Origin: Pseudomonas sp. LRP2-20
Lineage (GTDB): Bacteria; Pseudomonadota; Gammaproteobacteria; Pseudomonadales; Pseudomonadaceae
Assembly: GCF_024349685.1 (NCBI RefSeq)
Contig: NZ_AP025944.1
Location: 4,966,001 to 5,030,000 of the forward strand
Direction: 5' to 3'
Length of the DNA: 64,000 nucleotides
The position numbers were made by a program, and so were the translations under genes. Shown piece after piece: positions 1 to 7,991 of the stretch. How positions within the stretch are numbered: the stretch's first letter is position 1; each line of letters begins with the position of its first letter. Under the pieces are notes generated by a model. That model worked only from the letters and a program-made list of their open reading frames with translations. It was not told the origin of the DNA and searched no databases.

Positions 1-21
1 GTCGAACAGTTGGTTGCTCAT
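1..21 (-). CDS. pcaB: 3-carboxy-cis,cis-muconate cycloisomerase, N-terminal fragment
   Basis: Only the first seven codons are inside the window; the reverse strand reads MSNQLFD from an ATG at 21-19, and the gene continues off the left edge. The identification rests on its position directly after the PcaT-like transporter, as in P. putida, and on these few residues, which fit the PcaB start as I remember it. PcaB lactonises 3-carboxymuconate in the protocatechuate branch of the beta-ketoadipate pathway. The start lies only 9 bases after the pcaT stop, so the two genes are probably co-transcribed. Confidence 0.6.
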
Positions 22-30
22 GCAACGTCC

Positions 31-1320
31 TTAATCATCGTGGTGCAGGTATTGCGCCTGCTTCGGCAGGCGCAGGCTGAACAGGAAGGCGATCGCCATC
101 ATGGCCGTCACGTACCAGTAGAAGGTGTTTTCCATGCCCATGGTCTTCAGGCCCAGGGCCACGTACTCGGCCGAGCCACCAAACGCCGCGTTGGCCACCG
201 CATACGCCAGGCCCACGCCCAGCGCGCGGACCTGCGGCGGGAACATCTCGGCTTTCACCAGGCCACTGATCGAGGTGTAGAAACTGACGATGCACAGGGC
301 CAGGGTGATCAACACGAAAGCCATGAACGGGCTGCTCACGGTCTTAAGTGCCATCAGCAACGGTACGGTGCAGAGGGTGCCCAACGCACCGAACAGCAGC
401 ATCGAGTTACGCCGGCCGATGCGGTCGGAGAGCATGCCGAAGAAGGGCTGCATCACCATGTACAGGAACAGCGCCCCGGTCATTACGAAACTGGCGGTCT
501 TGGCATTCATGCCTGCCGTGTTGACCAGGTACTTCTGCATGTAGGTGGTGAAGGTGTAGAAGATCAGCGAACCACCGGCGGTGTAGCCAAGCACCGTAAT
601 GAATGCTGCGGTGTGGTTGCGGAACAACCCCTTGATGGTGCCGGCGTCCTTGTCCTTGCGGGTTTCGGCGCTGCTGGTCTCGTGCAGCGAGCGGCGCAGC
701 ATCAGCGAGATCAGCGCGGCGATGGCACCGACCACGAACGGAATGCGCCAGCCCCAGGCGCGCAGTTCTTCCTCGCTCAGCAGTTGCTGCATGATCACCA
801 CCACCAGCACCGCCAGCAACTGGCCGCCGATCAGGGTCACATACTGGAACGACGCAAAGAAGCCACGCTGACCGCGCAGGGCCACTTCACTCATGTAGGT
901 TGCGGTGGTGCCGTACTCGCCACCCACCGACAGGCCCTGGATCAGCCGCGCAAGTAAAAGCAGCGCCGGTGCCCAGGCGCCGATGCTGGCATAGGTGGGC
1001 AGGCAGGCGATCATCAGCGAGCCGAAGCACATCATCAGCACCGAGATCATCAGGGAATTCTTGCGGCCATGGCGGTCGGCCAGGCGACCGAAGATCCAGC
1101 CACCGATAGGGCGCATCAGGAAGCCTGCAGCGAATACCCCGGCCGTGTTGAGCAGTTGCACGGTAGGGTCGCCGGAGGGGAAGAAGGACGCGGCGAAGTA
1201 GATCGCACTGAAGGCATAGACGTAGAAGTCGAACCATTCCACCAGGTTGCCCGAAGAGGCACCGACGATGGCGAAGATGCGTTTACTGCGCTCTTCACCG
1301 GTGTAATAGGTTGAGGTCAT
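31..1320 (-). CDS. pcaT: MFS dicarboxylate/aromatic-acid pathway transporter PcaT
   Basis: A 429-residue inner-membrane protein of the metabolite:H+ symporter branch of the major facilitator superfamily (relatives KgtP, ShiA). Twelve hydrophobic segments are apparent, with the loop 2-3 signature [10 protein letters not shown] near residue 80 and a second one, [10 protein letters not shown], in the second half. In P. putida the gene at this position, between pcaF and pcaB, is pcaT and has been linked to beta-ketoadipate or related dicarboxylate uptake; the substrate here is inferred from that context. The ATG is preceded by a good AGGAGT ribosome site. A REP pair separates it from pcaF, while pcaB follows after 9 bases. 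Confidence 0.85.
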   Translation of the reverse strand: MTSTYYTGEERSKRIFAIVGASSGNLVEWFDFYVYAFSAIYFAASFFPSGDPTVQLLNTAGVFAAGFLMRPIGGWIFGRLADRHGRKNSLMISVLMMCFGSLMIACLPTYASIGAWAPALLLLARLIQGLSVGGEYGTTATYMSEVALRGQRGFFASFQYVTLIGGQLLAVLVVVIMQQLLSEEELRAWGWRIPFVVGAIAALISLMLRRSLHETSSAETRKDKDAGTIKGLFRNHTAAFITVLGYTAGGSLIFYTFTTYMQKYLVNTAGMNAKTASFVMTGALFLYMVMQPFFGMLSDRIGRRNSMLLFGALGTLCTVPLLMALKTVSSPFMAFVLITLALCIVSFYTSISGLVKAEMFPPQVRALGVGLAYAVANAAFGGSAEYVALGLKTMGMENTFYWYVTAMMAIAFLFSLRLPKQAQYLHHDD

Positions 1321-1417
1321 GACGGTTTACTCCTGGAGGGTCCTAGGTAAGTCTAGACATACCTAGTAACACACTCGTTCCGCTTGCGGGCTGGCAATTG
1401 GCCTTCTGCCGTAAGTG

Positions 1418-1501
1418 CCGGCCTCTTCGCGGGTAAACCCGCTCCCACAGAGGGAGGCGTGGTTCCCCCTGTGGGAGCGGGTTCACCCGCGAAGAGGCCG
1501 G
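1418..1501. repeat. REP pair (inverted), pcaF-pcaT spacer
   Basis: Two copies of the P. putida-type REP palindrome (core CGCGGGTAAACCCGCTCCCA) face each other around a loop of about 15 bases, with outer arms GCCGGCCTCTTCGCGGG and its complement. It sits between the convergent ends of one transcription unit (pcaF) and the start of pcaT, and may reduce read-through or stabilise the pcaF mRNA 3' end. Confidence 0.9.
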
Positions 1502-1507
1502 TACAGG

Positions 1508-2710
1508 TCAAACCCGTTCGATGGCCAACGCCAGGCCTTGGCCAACGCCCACACACATGGTCGCCAGGCCCTTGCGGCCGCCGCTTTTCTCCAGCTGGTG
1601 AAGCGCAGTCAGCACCAGGCGCGCACCGCTCATGCCCAGCGGGTGGCCCAGGGCGATCGCGCCACCATTGGGGTTCACCTGCGGCGCATCGTCGGCCACA
1701 CCCAGCTCACGCAGCACCGCCAGGCCTTGGCTGGCGAAGGCTTCGTTGAGCTCGATCACATCGAAATCATTCACCGCCACGCCCAGGCGCTCGGTCAGCT
1801 TGCGCACCGCCGGCACCGGGCCGATGCCCATGACACGCGGAGCAACCCCGGCGCTGGCCATGCCCAGCACACGGGCACGTGGGGTCAGGCCGTGTTTCTT
1901 CACCGCCTCGGCCGAGGCCAGGATCAGTGCCGCGGCGCCATCGTTCACGCCGGAGGCGTTGCCAGCGGTGACGGTCTTGTCCGGGCCGTTGACTGGCTTG
2001 AGCTTGGTCAGCGCTTCCAGCGTGGTTTCCGGGCGCAGGTGCTCGTCACGCTCGACGATGGTTTCGCCCTTCTTGTGGGCGATACGCACCGGCACGATCT
2101 CTTCGGCGAAGAAGCCGGCAGCCTGGGCCGCAGCAGCCTTCTGCTGGCTGCGCAGGGCAAAGGCGTCCTGATCAGCGCGGGAAACCTGGTAGTCGTCAGC
2201 CACGTTGTCGGCGGTCTCCGGCATGGCGTCGACGCCGTACTGGCTCTTCATCAGCGGGTTGATGAAACGCCAGCCGATGGTGGTGTCCTCGAGCTTCATG
2301 TTGCGCGAGTAGCCGCTTTCGGCCTTGCCCATGACGAAGGGCGCACGCGACATCGATTCGACGCCACCGGCAATCACAAACTCCATCTCGCCGCTGGCAA
2401 TGGCGCGGAAAGCGGTACCAATGGCGTCCATGCCCGAAGCGCACAGGCGGTTCAGGGTCACGCCCGGAACGCTCTCTGGCAGGCCCGCCAGCAGCAGGGC
2501 CATGCGCGCGACGTTGCGGTTGTCTTCACCGGCCTGGTTGGCGCAGCCGAAGAACACTTCGTCGAGCTGGTCCCACTGGACCGAGGGGTTGCGTTCGATC
2601 AGCGCCTTCAGCGGCACGGCCGCCAGGTCGTCGGCACGCACGCCGGCCAGGGCGCCGCCGAAGCGGCCGATCGGGGTGCGGATGGCGTCACAGATAAATA
2701 CTTCACGCAT
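1508..2710 (-). CDS. pcaF: beta-ketoadipyl-CoA thiolase
   Basis: A 400-residue thiolase that cleaves 3-oxoadipyl-CoA with CoA to succinyl-CoA and acetyl-CoA, the last step of the beta-ketoadipate pathway. Catalytic residues are visible: Cys90 in [10 protein letters not shown], the [10 protein letters not shown] histidine loop near residue 355, and the C-terminal CVGVGQG cysteine. The frame stays open far upstream of 2710, but the conserved start [13 protein letters not shown] and an AGGAGA ribosome site fix the ATG at 2710. The length equals that of known PcaF proteins. An inverted pair of PcaR half-sites lies 64-98 bases upstream of the start, in agreement with PcaR plus beta-ketoadipate activation known for P. 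putida. Confidence 0.95.
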   Translation of the reverse strand: MREVFICDAIRTPIGRFGGALAGVRADDLAAVPLKALIERNPSVQWDQLDEVFFGCANQAGEDNRNVARMALLLAGLPESVPGVTLNRLCASGMDAIGTAFRAIASGEMEFVIAGGVESMSRAPFVMGKAESGYSRNMKLEDTTIGWRFINPLMKSQYGVDAMPETADNVADDYQVSRADQDAFALRSQQKAAAAQAAGFFAEEIVPVRIAHKKGETIVERDEHLRPETTLEALTKLKPVNGPDKTVTAGNASGVNDGAAALILASAEAVKKHGLTPRARVLGMASAGVAPRVMGIGPVPAVRKLTERLGVAVNDFDVIELNEAFASQGLAVLRELGVADDAPQVNPNGGAIALGHPLGMSGARLVLTALHQLEKSGGRKGLATMCVGVGQGLALAIERV

Positions 2711-2773
2711 CAGGCTTCTCCTGCCAGGGGTGCTACGTTGAGCCCAGATTAAGGAGACACAGGGGTCGCTTAC

Positions 2774-2808
2774 AATTCGATAATCGACTATTCGTGCGAT
2801 TATCGAAC
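2774..2808 (-). promoter_or_regulatory. PcaR operator of pcaF (two inverted half-sites)
   Basis: On the gene strand the sequence carries GTTCGATAATCGCAC, 5 bases, then GTCGATTATCGAATT, i.e. two 15-bp half-sites in inverted orientation. The first is the exact PcaR box as I recall it from P. putida. Published work on PcaR describes binding across both the -35 and -10 regions; the 20-bp centre spacing here fits that. No other sigma-70 elements are obvious, so the promoter probably lies within the operator. Confidence 0.8.
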
Positions 2809-2865
2809 CAAATGTTGCCCTACTATCGTTCGTCGAATGACGGGGCCGCAGTGGGCCCCGCCTGG

Positions 2866-4209
2866 TCAGGTCGCGTCGGCGTGGCTTACCAGACCTTTCA
2901 CGATCACGCCCACTGTCGCCAGCGCCGCCGGCACCAGCAATGCGGTCAGTACCTGCTCGAAGTTCCAGCCCAGCCCCAGCAGCGTCGCACCGCTCCAGGC
3001 CCCGAGAATCGCGCCGAAGCGGCCGATGCCCAGCATCCACGATACGCCTGTGGCGCGAGCTTGGGTCGGGTAGAAGCGTGCGGCCAGCGACGGCATGGCC
3101 GACTGCGCGCCGTTGACGCACATGCCGGCGACCAGCACCAGGGTGGCGAGCACGGTGATGTTGCCCAGACTCTGACCTACGGCGTAGGCAAACACGCCGG
3201 CCAACAGGTAGAAGATGCCAATGACCTTGTGCGGGTTGAAGCGGTCCATGGCCCAACCCACCGCTACCGCACTGAGCACACCGCCGAACTGGAACAGCGC
3301 ACCGATGAACGCGGCCTGTTCCATGCTGGCGCCGCTGTCGCGCATCAGTGTCGGCAGCCAGCTGGTCAGCAGGTAGACGATCACCAGGCCCATGAAGTAG
3401 GTCAGCCACAGCAGCACCGTGCCCAGGCCGTAGGTCCCGGAGAAGATCAGCGCAAACACGTTGCGCGCAGCCACGGCCTTCTGCTCCGGCACGCTGAAGC
3501 TGGCCGCCTGCGCAACCACCGCTGGCGCAATCGGCGCGAGGGTCTTGCGCACCTTGTCGTTACCGCGGTTGCGCACCACCAGGAAGCGCGCCGATTCCGG
3601 CAGCCAGACCATCAGCACCACGGCCAGCAGCAGCGGCAGCACGCCACCGATCACCAGCAGGCTGTGCCAGCCGTAGGCCGGGATCATCTTCGCGGAAATG
3701 AAACCACCACCGGCCATGCCGAGGTTGAAGCCGCAGAACATGCTGGTCACCAGCAGCGACTTGAGGCGCTCGGGGGTGTATTCGGACAGCAGCGTGGTGG
3801 CATTGGGCATCCCCGCCCCCAGCCCCAGGCCAGTCAGGAAGCGCAGCACCATCAACTGGTCGACGTTGCCGGCATAAGCCGAGGCCAGGCTGAAACCACC
3901 GAACACCAGCACCGCACCGACCAGTACGCCCTTGCGCCCGAAACGGTCAGCCAGCGGCCCGGAACCCAGGGCACCGAACACCATGCCGATCAACGCGGCA
4001 CTCATCACCGGGCCGAGGCTGGCGCGGTCGATGCCCCACTCCTGCGACAAGGCAGGCGCGATGAAGCCCATGGCCGCGGTATCGAGGCCATCGAGGAAAA
4101 CGATCAGGAAGCAGAGGATCACCACGCGCCACTGATAGCGCGACAGCGGTTGTTCATTGATGAATGACTGGACGTCGAGATTGTTCCCGACAGAGTGTGG
4201 TTGGTTCAT
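2866..4209 (-). CDS. pcaK: 4-hydroxybenzoate/protocatechuate transporter PcaK
   Basis: A 447-residue aromatic acid:H+ symporter of the major facilitator superfamily that imports 4-hydroxybenzoate and also acts in chemotaxis to it in P. putida. The family signature DGLDTAAMGFIAPAL in the first membrane segment (the D-G-x-D motif needed for transport) and LADRFGRKGV in loop 2-3 are both present. The ATG at 4209 (MNQPHSVGNNLDVQS) gives the usual length; the frame extends further upstream but without family similarity. The ribosome site is weak. It lies between pcaF and pcaR, all in the same direction, with its own upstream region carrying one PcaR-like half-site. Confidence 0.92.
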   Translation of the reverse strand: MNQPHSVGNNLDVQSFINEQPLSRYQWRVVILCFLIVFLDGLDTAAMGFIAPALSQEWGIDRASLGPVMSAALIGMVFGALGSGPLADRFGRKGVLVGAVLVFGGFSLASAYAGNVDQLMVLRFLTGLGLGAGMPNATTLLSEYTPERLKSLLVTSMFCGFNLGMAGGGFISAKMIPAYGWHSLLVIGGVLPLLLAVVLMVWLPESARFLVVRNRGNDKVRKTLAPIAPAVVAQAASFSVPEQKAVAARNVFALIFSGTYGLGTVLLWLTYFMGLVIVYLLTSWLPTLMRDSGASMEQAAFIGALFQFGGVLSAVAVGWAMDRFNPHKVIGIFYLLAGVFAYAVGQSLGNITVLATLVLVAGMCVNGAQSAMPSLAARFYPTQARATGVSWMLGIGRFGAILGAWSGATLLGLGWNFEQVLTALLVPAALATVGVIVKGLVSHADAT

Positions 4210-4389
4210 TGTTGTTATCCAGAAAGGGGGGCACGGTCGGGCCGCTGCACTTGGGTCAATAGCACAGGGCTTCAATAGCGATTAAGTGCGGCCTGAATCA
4301 GCCTGGATACAACGGTACTGCGAACGGGTGCGGCCGCGGCAGTCGAGTGACAGTGGTCATGGGATGCGCCTCTTATGTTTTTCTTGTAT

Positions 4390-4408
4390 CGGTCGGCAGA
4401 GCCGACCG
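4390..4408. other. perfect 8-bp hairpin in the pcaK leader region
   Basis: CGGTCGGC and GCCGACCG are separated by three bases. No T-run follows on either strand, so this is not an ordinary terminator. It lies about 180 bases upstream of the pcaK start and 95 bases beyond the pcaR stop, so it would be in the pcaK 5' leader or at the 3' end of the pcaR mRNA. Confidence 0.45.
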
Positions 4409-4456
4409 TTGCGAGAGACATTAATCAGCGATCGGGGGAGGCGCAATTGACCCGGA

Positions 4457-4494
4457 GCGACACTGTGCGTTTATCGAACAGGAAACAGTGTCGC
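4457..4494 (-). promoter_or_regulatory. inverted repeat with a PcaR-like half-site in its loop
   Basis: Ten-base perfect arms (GCGACACTGT and its complement) flank an 18-base loop. Overlapping the left arm and loop, at 4465-4479, is GTGCGTTTATCGAAC, one mismatch from the PcaR half-site seen twice elsewhere in this cluster. It begins 9 bases after the pcaR stop and about 250 bases upstream of pcaK. It could be the operator of pcaK, the 3' hairpin of pcaR, or both. A possible promoter follows on the minus strand (TTGCGC, 17 bases, TAATGT). Confidence 0.5.
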
Positions 4495-4502
4495 CACTGC
4501 CG

Positions 4503-5378
4503 CTAGCCGAACAACTGGTGGCAAAGGTCGCGGCTGGCCGCCAGCAGGATCGGCAGGAAGCGCTGCTCCAGCTCGCTGCGCGTCACCCGCCCGACATGGG
4601 TGCTCACGTTCAGCGCCGCCAGCACCTGCCCGGACGCATCATAGATTGGCACTGCGATCGAGCGCAGCCCCTGCTCCAGTTCCTGGTCGACCACGCACCA
4701 GCCCTGCTCCCGCACCTGCTGGATACAGGCGAACAACGAGTCGGGGTCGTTCAGGGTACGGCTGGTGCGCGCCTTGAGGTCAGCGCGCTCGAGGTATTCG
4801 CGCAGGCTGGTGTCGTCCATCGCCGCCAGCAGGATGCGCCCCATGGACGTGCAATAGGCCGGCAACCGCCCACCCACCGAGAGGTCGACCGAAATCAGCC
4901 GCTCCACCGTGGCCGAACGGGCTATATAAAGAATGTCGTCGCCTTCGAGGGTGGCCATGTTGGCAGCCTCGTGCAACTGGTCGCTGATGCGGTCGAGGTA
5001 GGGCTGGGCCGAAACCGCCAGCGGCGTCGACGACAGGTAGGCGTGCCCCAGGGTCAACACTTTCGGCAGCAGCGAATAGGTACGCCCGTCAGTAGTGGCG
5101 TAACCCAGCTTGATCAACGTATGCAGGCAGCGGCGCACGGCGGCCCTGGGGATTTCGGTGCGATGGCTGATCTGCGCGATGGTCAGGTGGCGTTTGCGCT
5201 CCTGGAAGGCCTGGATCACTGCCAGACCACGCGCCAGGGAGGTCATGAAGTCAGGGTCGCCGGTAAATGCCTGGATGCGCTTGGCCGGCGAGGCCACGAT
5301 CGGCGGTGCCAGTGCGGGTGCGCTCGGGCGGGCCACCTCTGGGTTGGCAGATTCGTTGGGCGTGGTTTCGTCGTTCAT
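4503..5378 (-). CDS. pcaR: IclR-family regulator PcaR
   Basis: A 291-residue IclR-type regulator that uses beta-ketoadipate as inducer and activates pcaIJ, pcaF, pcaBDC and pcaK while repressing itself in P. putida. An N-terminal winged helix-turn-helix occupies roughly residues 45-105 (LTIAQISHRTEIPRAAVRRC) after a proline-rich, variable N-terminal tail, followed by the IclR effector domain (GRILLAAMDD, IAVPIYDASGQV). The ATG is preceded by GAGGTGAG. An operator pair overlaps its promoter at 5406-5439, as expected for autoregulation. Confidence 0.95.
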   Translation of the reverse strand: MNDETTPNESANPEVARPSAPALAPPIVASPAKRIQAFTGDPDFMTSLARGLAVIQAFQERKRHLTIAQISHRTEIPRAAVRRCLHTLIKLGYATTDGRTYSLLPKVLTLGHAYLSSTPLAVSAQPYLDRISDQLHEAANMATLEGDDILYIARSATVERLISVDLSVGGRLPAYCTSMGRILLAAMDDTSLREYLERADLKARTSRTLNDPDSLFACIQQVREQGWCVVDQELEQGLRSIAVPIYDASGQVLAALNVSTHVGRVTRSELEQRFLPILLAASRDLCHQLFG

Positions 5379-5405
5379 CGCTCACCTCAAAAAAATCGCT
5401 GGCTC

Positions 5406-5439
5406 GTGCGATTATCGAACGAACGGCCGATAATCGCAA
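5406..5439 (-). promoter_or_regulatory. pcaR promoter with two PcaR half-sites
   Basis: Read toward pcaR: TTGCGATTATCGGCC, 4 bases, GTTCGATAATCGCAC. A -35 (TTGCGA) and a -10 (GATAAT) spaced by 17 bases fall one in each half-site, so PcaR bound here would block polymerase. The half-sites are arranged tail-to-tail relative to those at pcaF, where their order is reversed. The right half-site also abuts TTGACC at 5440, a -35-like hexamer facing the other way. Confidence 0.8.
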
Positions 5440-5469
5440 TTGACCGCCGACAAATTTACTTATACCTTT

Positions 5470-5566
5470 CTCCTGCCACATGTGGCTTCTTTGGAGAGAC
5501 TGGTCAGGTACCCACCGTAGAAGTCCCCAGGCAACGGCCTCGCCTCGTGCGGGGCCGTTTTATTTG
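5470..5566 (+). ncRNA. candidate small RNA divergent from pcaR
   Basis: A well-formed intrinsic terminator at 5534-5564 has no recognisable gene before it on the plus strand; the only upstream gene is pcaR, transcribed away. A -35-like TTGACC at 5440-5445 and weak -10 candidates (TATACC or TACCTT) near 5461-5468 could give a transcript of roughly 95 bases. It would begin with a 12-bp palindrome GCCACATGTGGC (5475-5486). The boundaries are approximate and no known Rfam family was recognised. Alternatively the terminator could be an attenuator for the small gene at 5836. Confidence 0.4.
5534..5564 (+). terminator. intrinsic terminator, plus strand
   Basis: Nine-base-pair stem (ACGGCCTCG with CGGGGCCGT, one T-G pair), 7-base loop, followed by TTTTATTT. 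It functions only in the plus direction because no T-run follows on the other strand. Confidence 0.75.
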
Positions 5567-5670
5567 TGCTTTGCGCAAAACGACAGCGAACTATTCCAGG
5601 TGCTGTTTGCTCAAAGTTTGTACAGGCCACCGCAGGCCTTGAAAGTTTGCACGCTGTTGCATAAATATCC

Positions 5671-5699
5671 CTGTTTGGCGATTTACCGATTGCTATAAT
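5671..5699 (+). promoter_or_regulatory. extended -10 promoter for the 66-residue protein gene
   Basis: TGCTATAAT at 5691-5699 is a consensus extended -10; CTGTTT lies 17 bases upstream as a poor -35. The predicted start near 5706 gives a leader of about 130 bases before the GTG at 5836. The rest of the 5567-5835 gap shows nothing else I recognise. Confidence 0.55.
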
Positions 5700-5835
5700 C
5701 GATTCCGCTGGCCCGGATCGACACTCCGGCAATGGAATACTGGCCCGGCTTTCATCCGCCAACCAGCACGTCGTGTGCACGGGCAACTTGCACCTGCATA
5801 CAACACCAGCCACTTCTACTTATTCAGGTATTACT

Positions 5836-6036
5836 GTGACGAAAGATGAACTGCGCGCAGAACTCGAGCGCCAGGCAGAACGTTACAAGGAAGTTTACGG
5901 TGGTGAAGTCACCACCTATGCCGCGCAACCGGACCCGGAACGCAAGCCTTGGCGCAAACGTGCCACTGTCCAGGACCAGGCATTCAGCCAGGAACTGGAA
6001 AAAATGGAAAAGGAACTGCGCAGCGAGCAACCCTGA
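5836..6036 (+). CDS. small conserved charged protein, unknown function
   Basis: A 66-residue, highly charged protein starting MTKDELRAELERQAERYKEV and ending in a glutamate/lysine-rich helix (QELEKMEKELRSEQ). Both ends look helical with a short proline-containing middle (QPDPERKPW). No membrane segment or signal peptide. I chose the GTG at 5836 because the residues upstream (cysteine and threonine rich) do not look coding and a promoter with TATAAT lies at 5691. A gene of this size lies between pcaR and the phosphate transporter in P. putida as I remember it. Function unknown; no catalytic motif seen. Confidence 0.65.
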   Translation: MTKDELRAELERQAERYKEVYGGEVTTYAAQPDPERKPWRKRATVQDQAFSQELEKMEKELRSEQP

Positions 6037-6351
6037 GCTGCCCGCTGCTCCGCCCTCACGTCGCGGGCCAAGCGCCCTCGACGCGGCTGATCTTTACCGA
6101 ATGGCCGAGGATGAAATGGAATTACACAAATTTCATACAACCGTTTGAAGCGCTACCGCGCTGAGATTTTTCCAGAAATTTAACGAATTTTTCGCTATTT
6201 CTGGGTTTTTAACGGAACTTTTTCCGCCAGACTCCGTCACCTGCTGGGCTGAGAGGGTGCTCACGAAGCTGCCATCGGTCAGCAGTGGGTGCATCGATTG
6301 CCAAGGTTTTCTGGCATAATCCCGCCCCCCTATGACCGCCAGACAACCTTC

Positions 6352-7824
6352 ATGATCGATTTATTCAGCGGACTGGATGCCTGGGTATTGGTGAGCCTGC
6401 TGCTCGCCCTGACCTTCGTGCTTGCATTCGAGTTCATCAATGGCTTTCATGACACCGCCAACGCGGTAGCCACCGTCATCTATACCAAAGCCATGCCACC
6501 ACACCTGGCCGTGTTCTTCTCCGGGGTGTTCAACTTCTTCGGCGTTCTGCTCGGCGGTGTCGGGGTGGCCTACGCCATCGTCCACCTGCTGCCGGTCGAA
6601 CTGCTGATCAATGTGAATACCGGGCATGGCCTGGCCATGGTCTTCTCGTTGCTGGCTGCCGCCATCACCTGGAACCTGGGTACCTGGTACTTCGGCATCC
6701 CCGCTTCCAGCTCGCACACCCTGATCGGCTCGATCCTCGGCGTGGGCCTGGCCAACGCACTGATCAACGACATCCCGCTGGGCGATGGCGTCAACTGGCA
6801 GAAGGCGATCGACATCGCCATGTCGCTGGTGGTCTCGCCGATTGCCGGCTTCGCAGTCGCCGCACTGGTGCTGATCGGCCTGAAATGGTGGCGCCCACTG
6901 TCGAAGATGCATAAAACCCCGGAGCAGCGCCGCAAACTCGACGACAAGAAGCACCCGCCATTCTGGAACCGCCTGGTCCTGGTGATTTCGGCCATGGGCG
7001 TGAGCTTCGTGCACGGCTCCAACGATGGCCAGAAAGGCATCGGCCTGATCATGCTGGTACTGATCGGTATCGTACCGGCCAAGTTCGTCCTCGACCTGAA
7101 CAGCACCACCTACCAGATCGAGCGCACCCGCGACGCCACCCTGCACATGAGCCAGTTCTACCAGCGCAACGCCGCCACCCTGGGCGAGTTCCTGGCACTG
7201 GGCAAGGCCCAGTCGACCGACCTGCCGGAGCAGTTCAGCTGCAACCCGCAGCAGACCGAACCGACCATCGCTGCACTGCAGTCCTCGCTGCAAGGCGTGA
7301 CCGACTATCACGCGCTGGATGCCGAAAAGCGTGTTGAAGTGCGCCGCTACCTGCTGTGCCTGGACGACACCGCGAAGAAGGTAGGCAAGCTGCCTGGCCT
7401 GGACGCCCGTGAAAAGGCCGACCTGGAGAAGCTGCGCAAGGACCTGACCGCCACCACCGAATACGCCCCGTTCTGGGTGATCGTGGCCGTCGCCCTGGCC
7501 TTGGGCCTGGGCACCATGGTTGGTTGGAAGCGTGTGGTGCTGACCGTCGGTGAGAAGATCGGCAAGCAGGGCATGACCTATGCCCAGGGCATGTCGGCGC
7601 AGATCACCGCGGCCTGCGCCATCGGCATGGCCAACGTGTTCGCCCTGCCGGTGTCGACCACCCATGTGCTGTCGTCCGGCGTTGCCGGCACCATGGTCGC
7701 CAACAAGAGCGGCCTGCAAGGCGGCACCGTGAAGACCATCCTGCTGGCCTGGGTGTTGACCCTGCCGGCCTCGATGGGCCTGGCGGCCGGGCTGTTCTGG
7801 CTGGCCTCCAAGGCCCTGGCCTGA
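6352..7824 (+). CDS. pitA: low-affinity inorganic phosphate transporter (Pit family)
   Basis: A 490-residue PiT-family phosphate (metal-phosphate):H+ symporter of the inner membrane. The family signature appears in both halves: GFHDTANAVATVIYT near residue 32 and GSNDGQKGIGL near residue 222, together with PASSSHTLIGS and PVSTTHVLSSGVAGT. About ten membrane segments flank a large central hydrophilic loop (residues about 240-370), as in E. coli PitA. The frame is open further upstream, but similarity begins at ATG 6352 (MIDLFSG). The 315-base gap before it has a candidate -10 (CATAAT, 6316-6321) and no clear Pho box. An intrinsic terminator follows. Confidence 0.92.
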   Translation: MIDLFSGLDAWVLVSLLLALTFVLAFEFINGFHDTANAVATVIYTKAMPPHLAVFFSGVFNFFGVLLGGVGVAYAIVHLLPVELLINVNTGHGLAMVFSLLAAAITWNLGTWYFGIPASSSHTLIGSILGVGLANALINDIPLGDGVNWQKAIDIAMSLVVSPIAGFAVAALVLIGLKWWRPLSKMHKTPEQRRKLDDKKHPPFWNRLVLVISAMGVSFVHGSNDGQKGIGLIMLVLIGIVPAKFVLDLNSTTYQIERTRDATLHMSQFYQRNAATLGEFLALGKAQSTDLPEQFSCNPQQTEPTIAALQSSLQGVTDYHALDAEKRVEVRRYLLCLDDTAKKVGKLPGLDAREKADLEKLRKDLTATTEYAPFWVIVAVALALGLGTMVGWKRVVLTVGEKIGKQGMTYAQGMSAQITAACAIGMANVFALPVSTTHVLSSGVAGTMVANKSGLQGGTVKTILLAWVLTLPASMGLAAGLFWLASKALA

Positions 7825-7841
7825 GCGATTCCGCTGCACTG

Positions 7842-7867
7842 AAAAAGGCGCTCTAGGGCGCCTTTTT
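7842..7867 (+). terminator. intrinsic terminator of the Pit gene
   Basis: AAAAAGGCGC and GCGCCTTTTT pair around a short CTCTAGG loop region, giving a G+C stem with A- and T-runs on the outside, so it can act in both directions. Confidence 0.85.
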
Positions 7868-7885
7868 CGTGGGCGCGTTCCTGTA

Positions 7886-7985
7886 CCGGCCTCTTCGCGG
7901 GCAAGCCCGCTCCCACAGAGATGGCACCTGGACTCAGGGCAACGCTATACCTGTGGCAGCGGGCTGCGCACGACGAGATCGGTAC
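7886..7985. repeat. REP element with a decayed partner
   Basis: One intact copy (CCGGCCTCTTCGCGGGCAAG then CCCGCTCCCACAG, 7886-7918) is followed by a degenerate inverted copy (CCTGTGGCAGCGGGCTGCGC, from 7951) that has lost pairing at several positions. Confidence 0.75.
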
Positions 7986-7991
7986 GAAAAG

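Noticed and set aside
1418..1501. Repeated palindromes as a CRISPR array
   Set aside because: Copies are scattered as inverted pairs with no regular spacers and no cas genes; they are REP elements.
2711..3409. Upstream extension of the pcaF frame by more than 230 codons
   Set aside because: It crosses the PcaR operator and antisense of pcaK; the thiolase start and ribosome site at 2710 are clear.
5480..5698. Plus-strand frame starting MWLLWRDWSG, three Trp in the first eight residues, suggesting a leader peptide
   Set aside because: It has no ribosome site, it runs through the terminator hairpin, and no tryptophan gene is near.
6240..6275. CTGAGAG-containing stretch before the phosphate transporter, reminiscent of a thiamine-pyrophosphate riboswitch
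   Set aside because: Only the short CTGAGA match is present; the conserved second half (ACCTGAT.. TAATGCCAGCG) is absent and the gene is not a thiamine gene.
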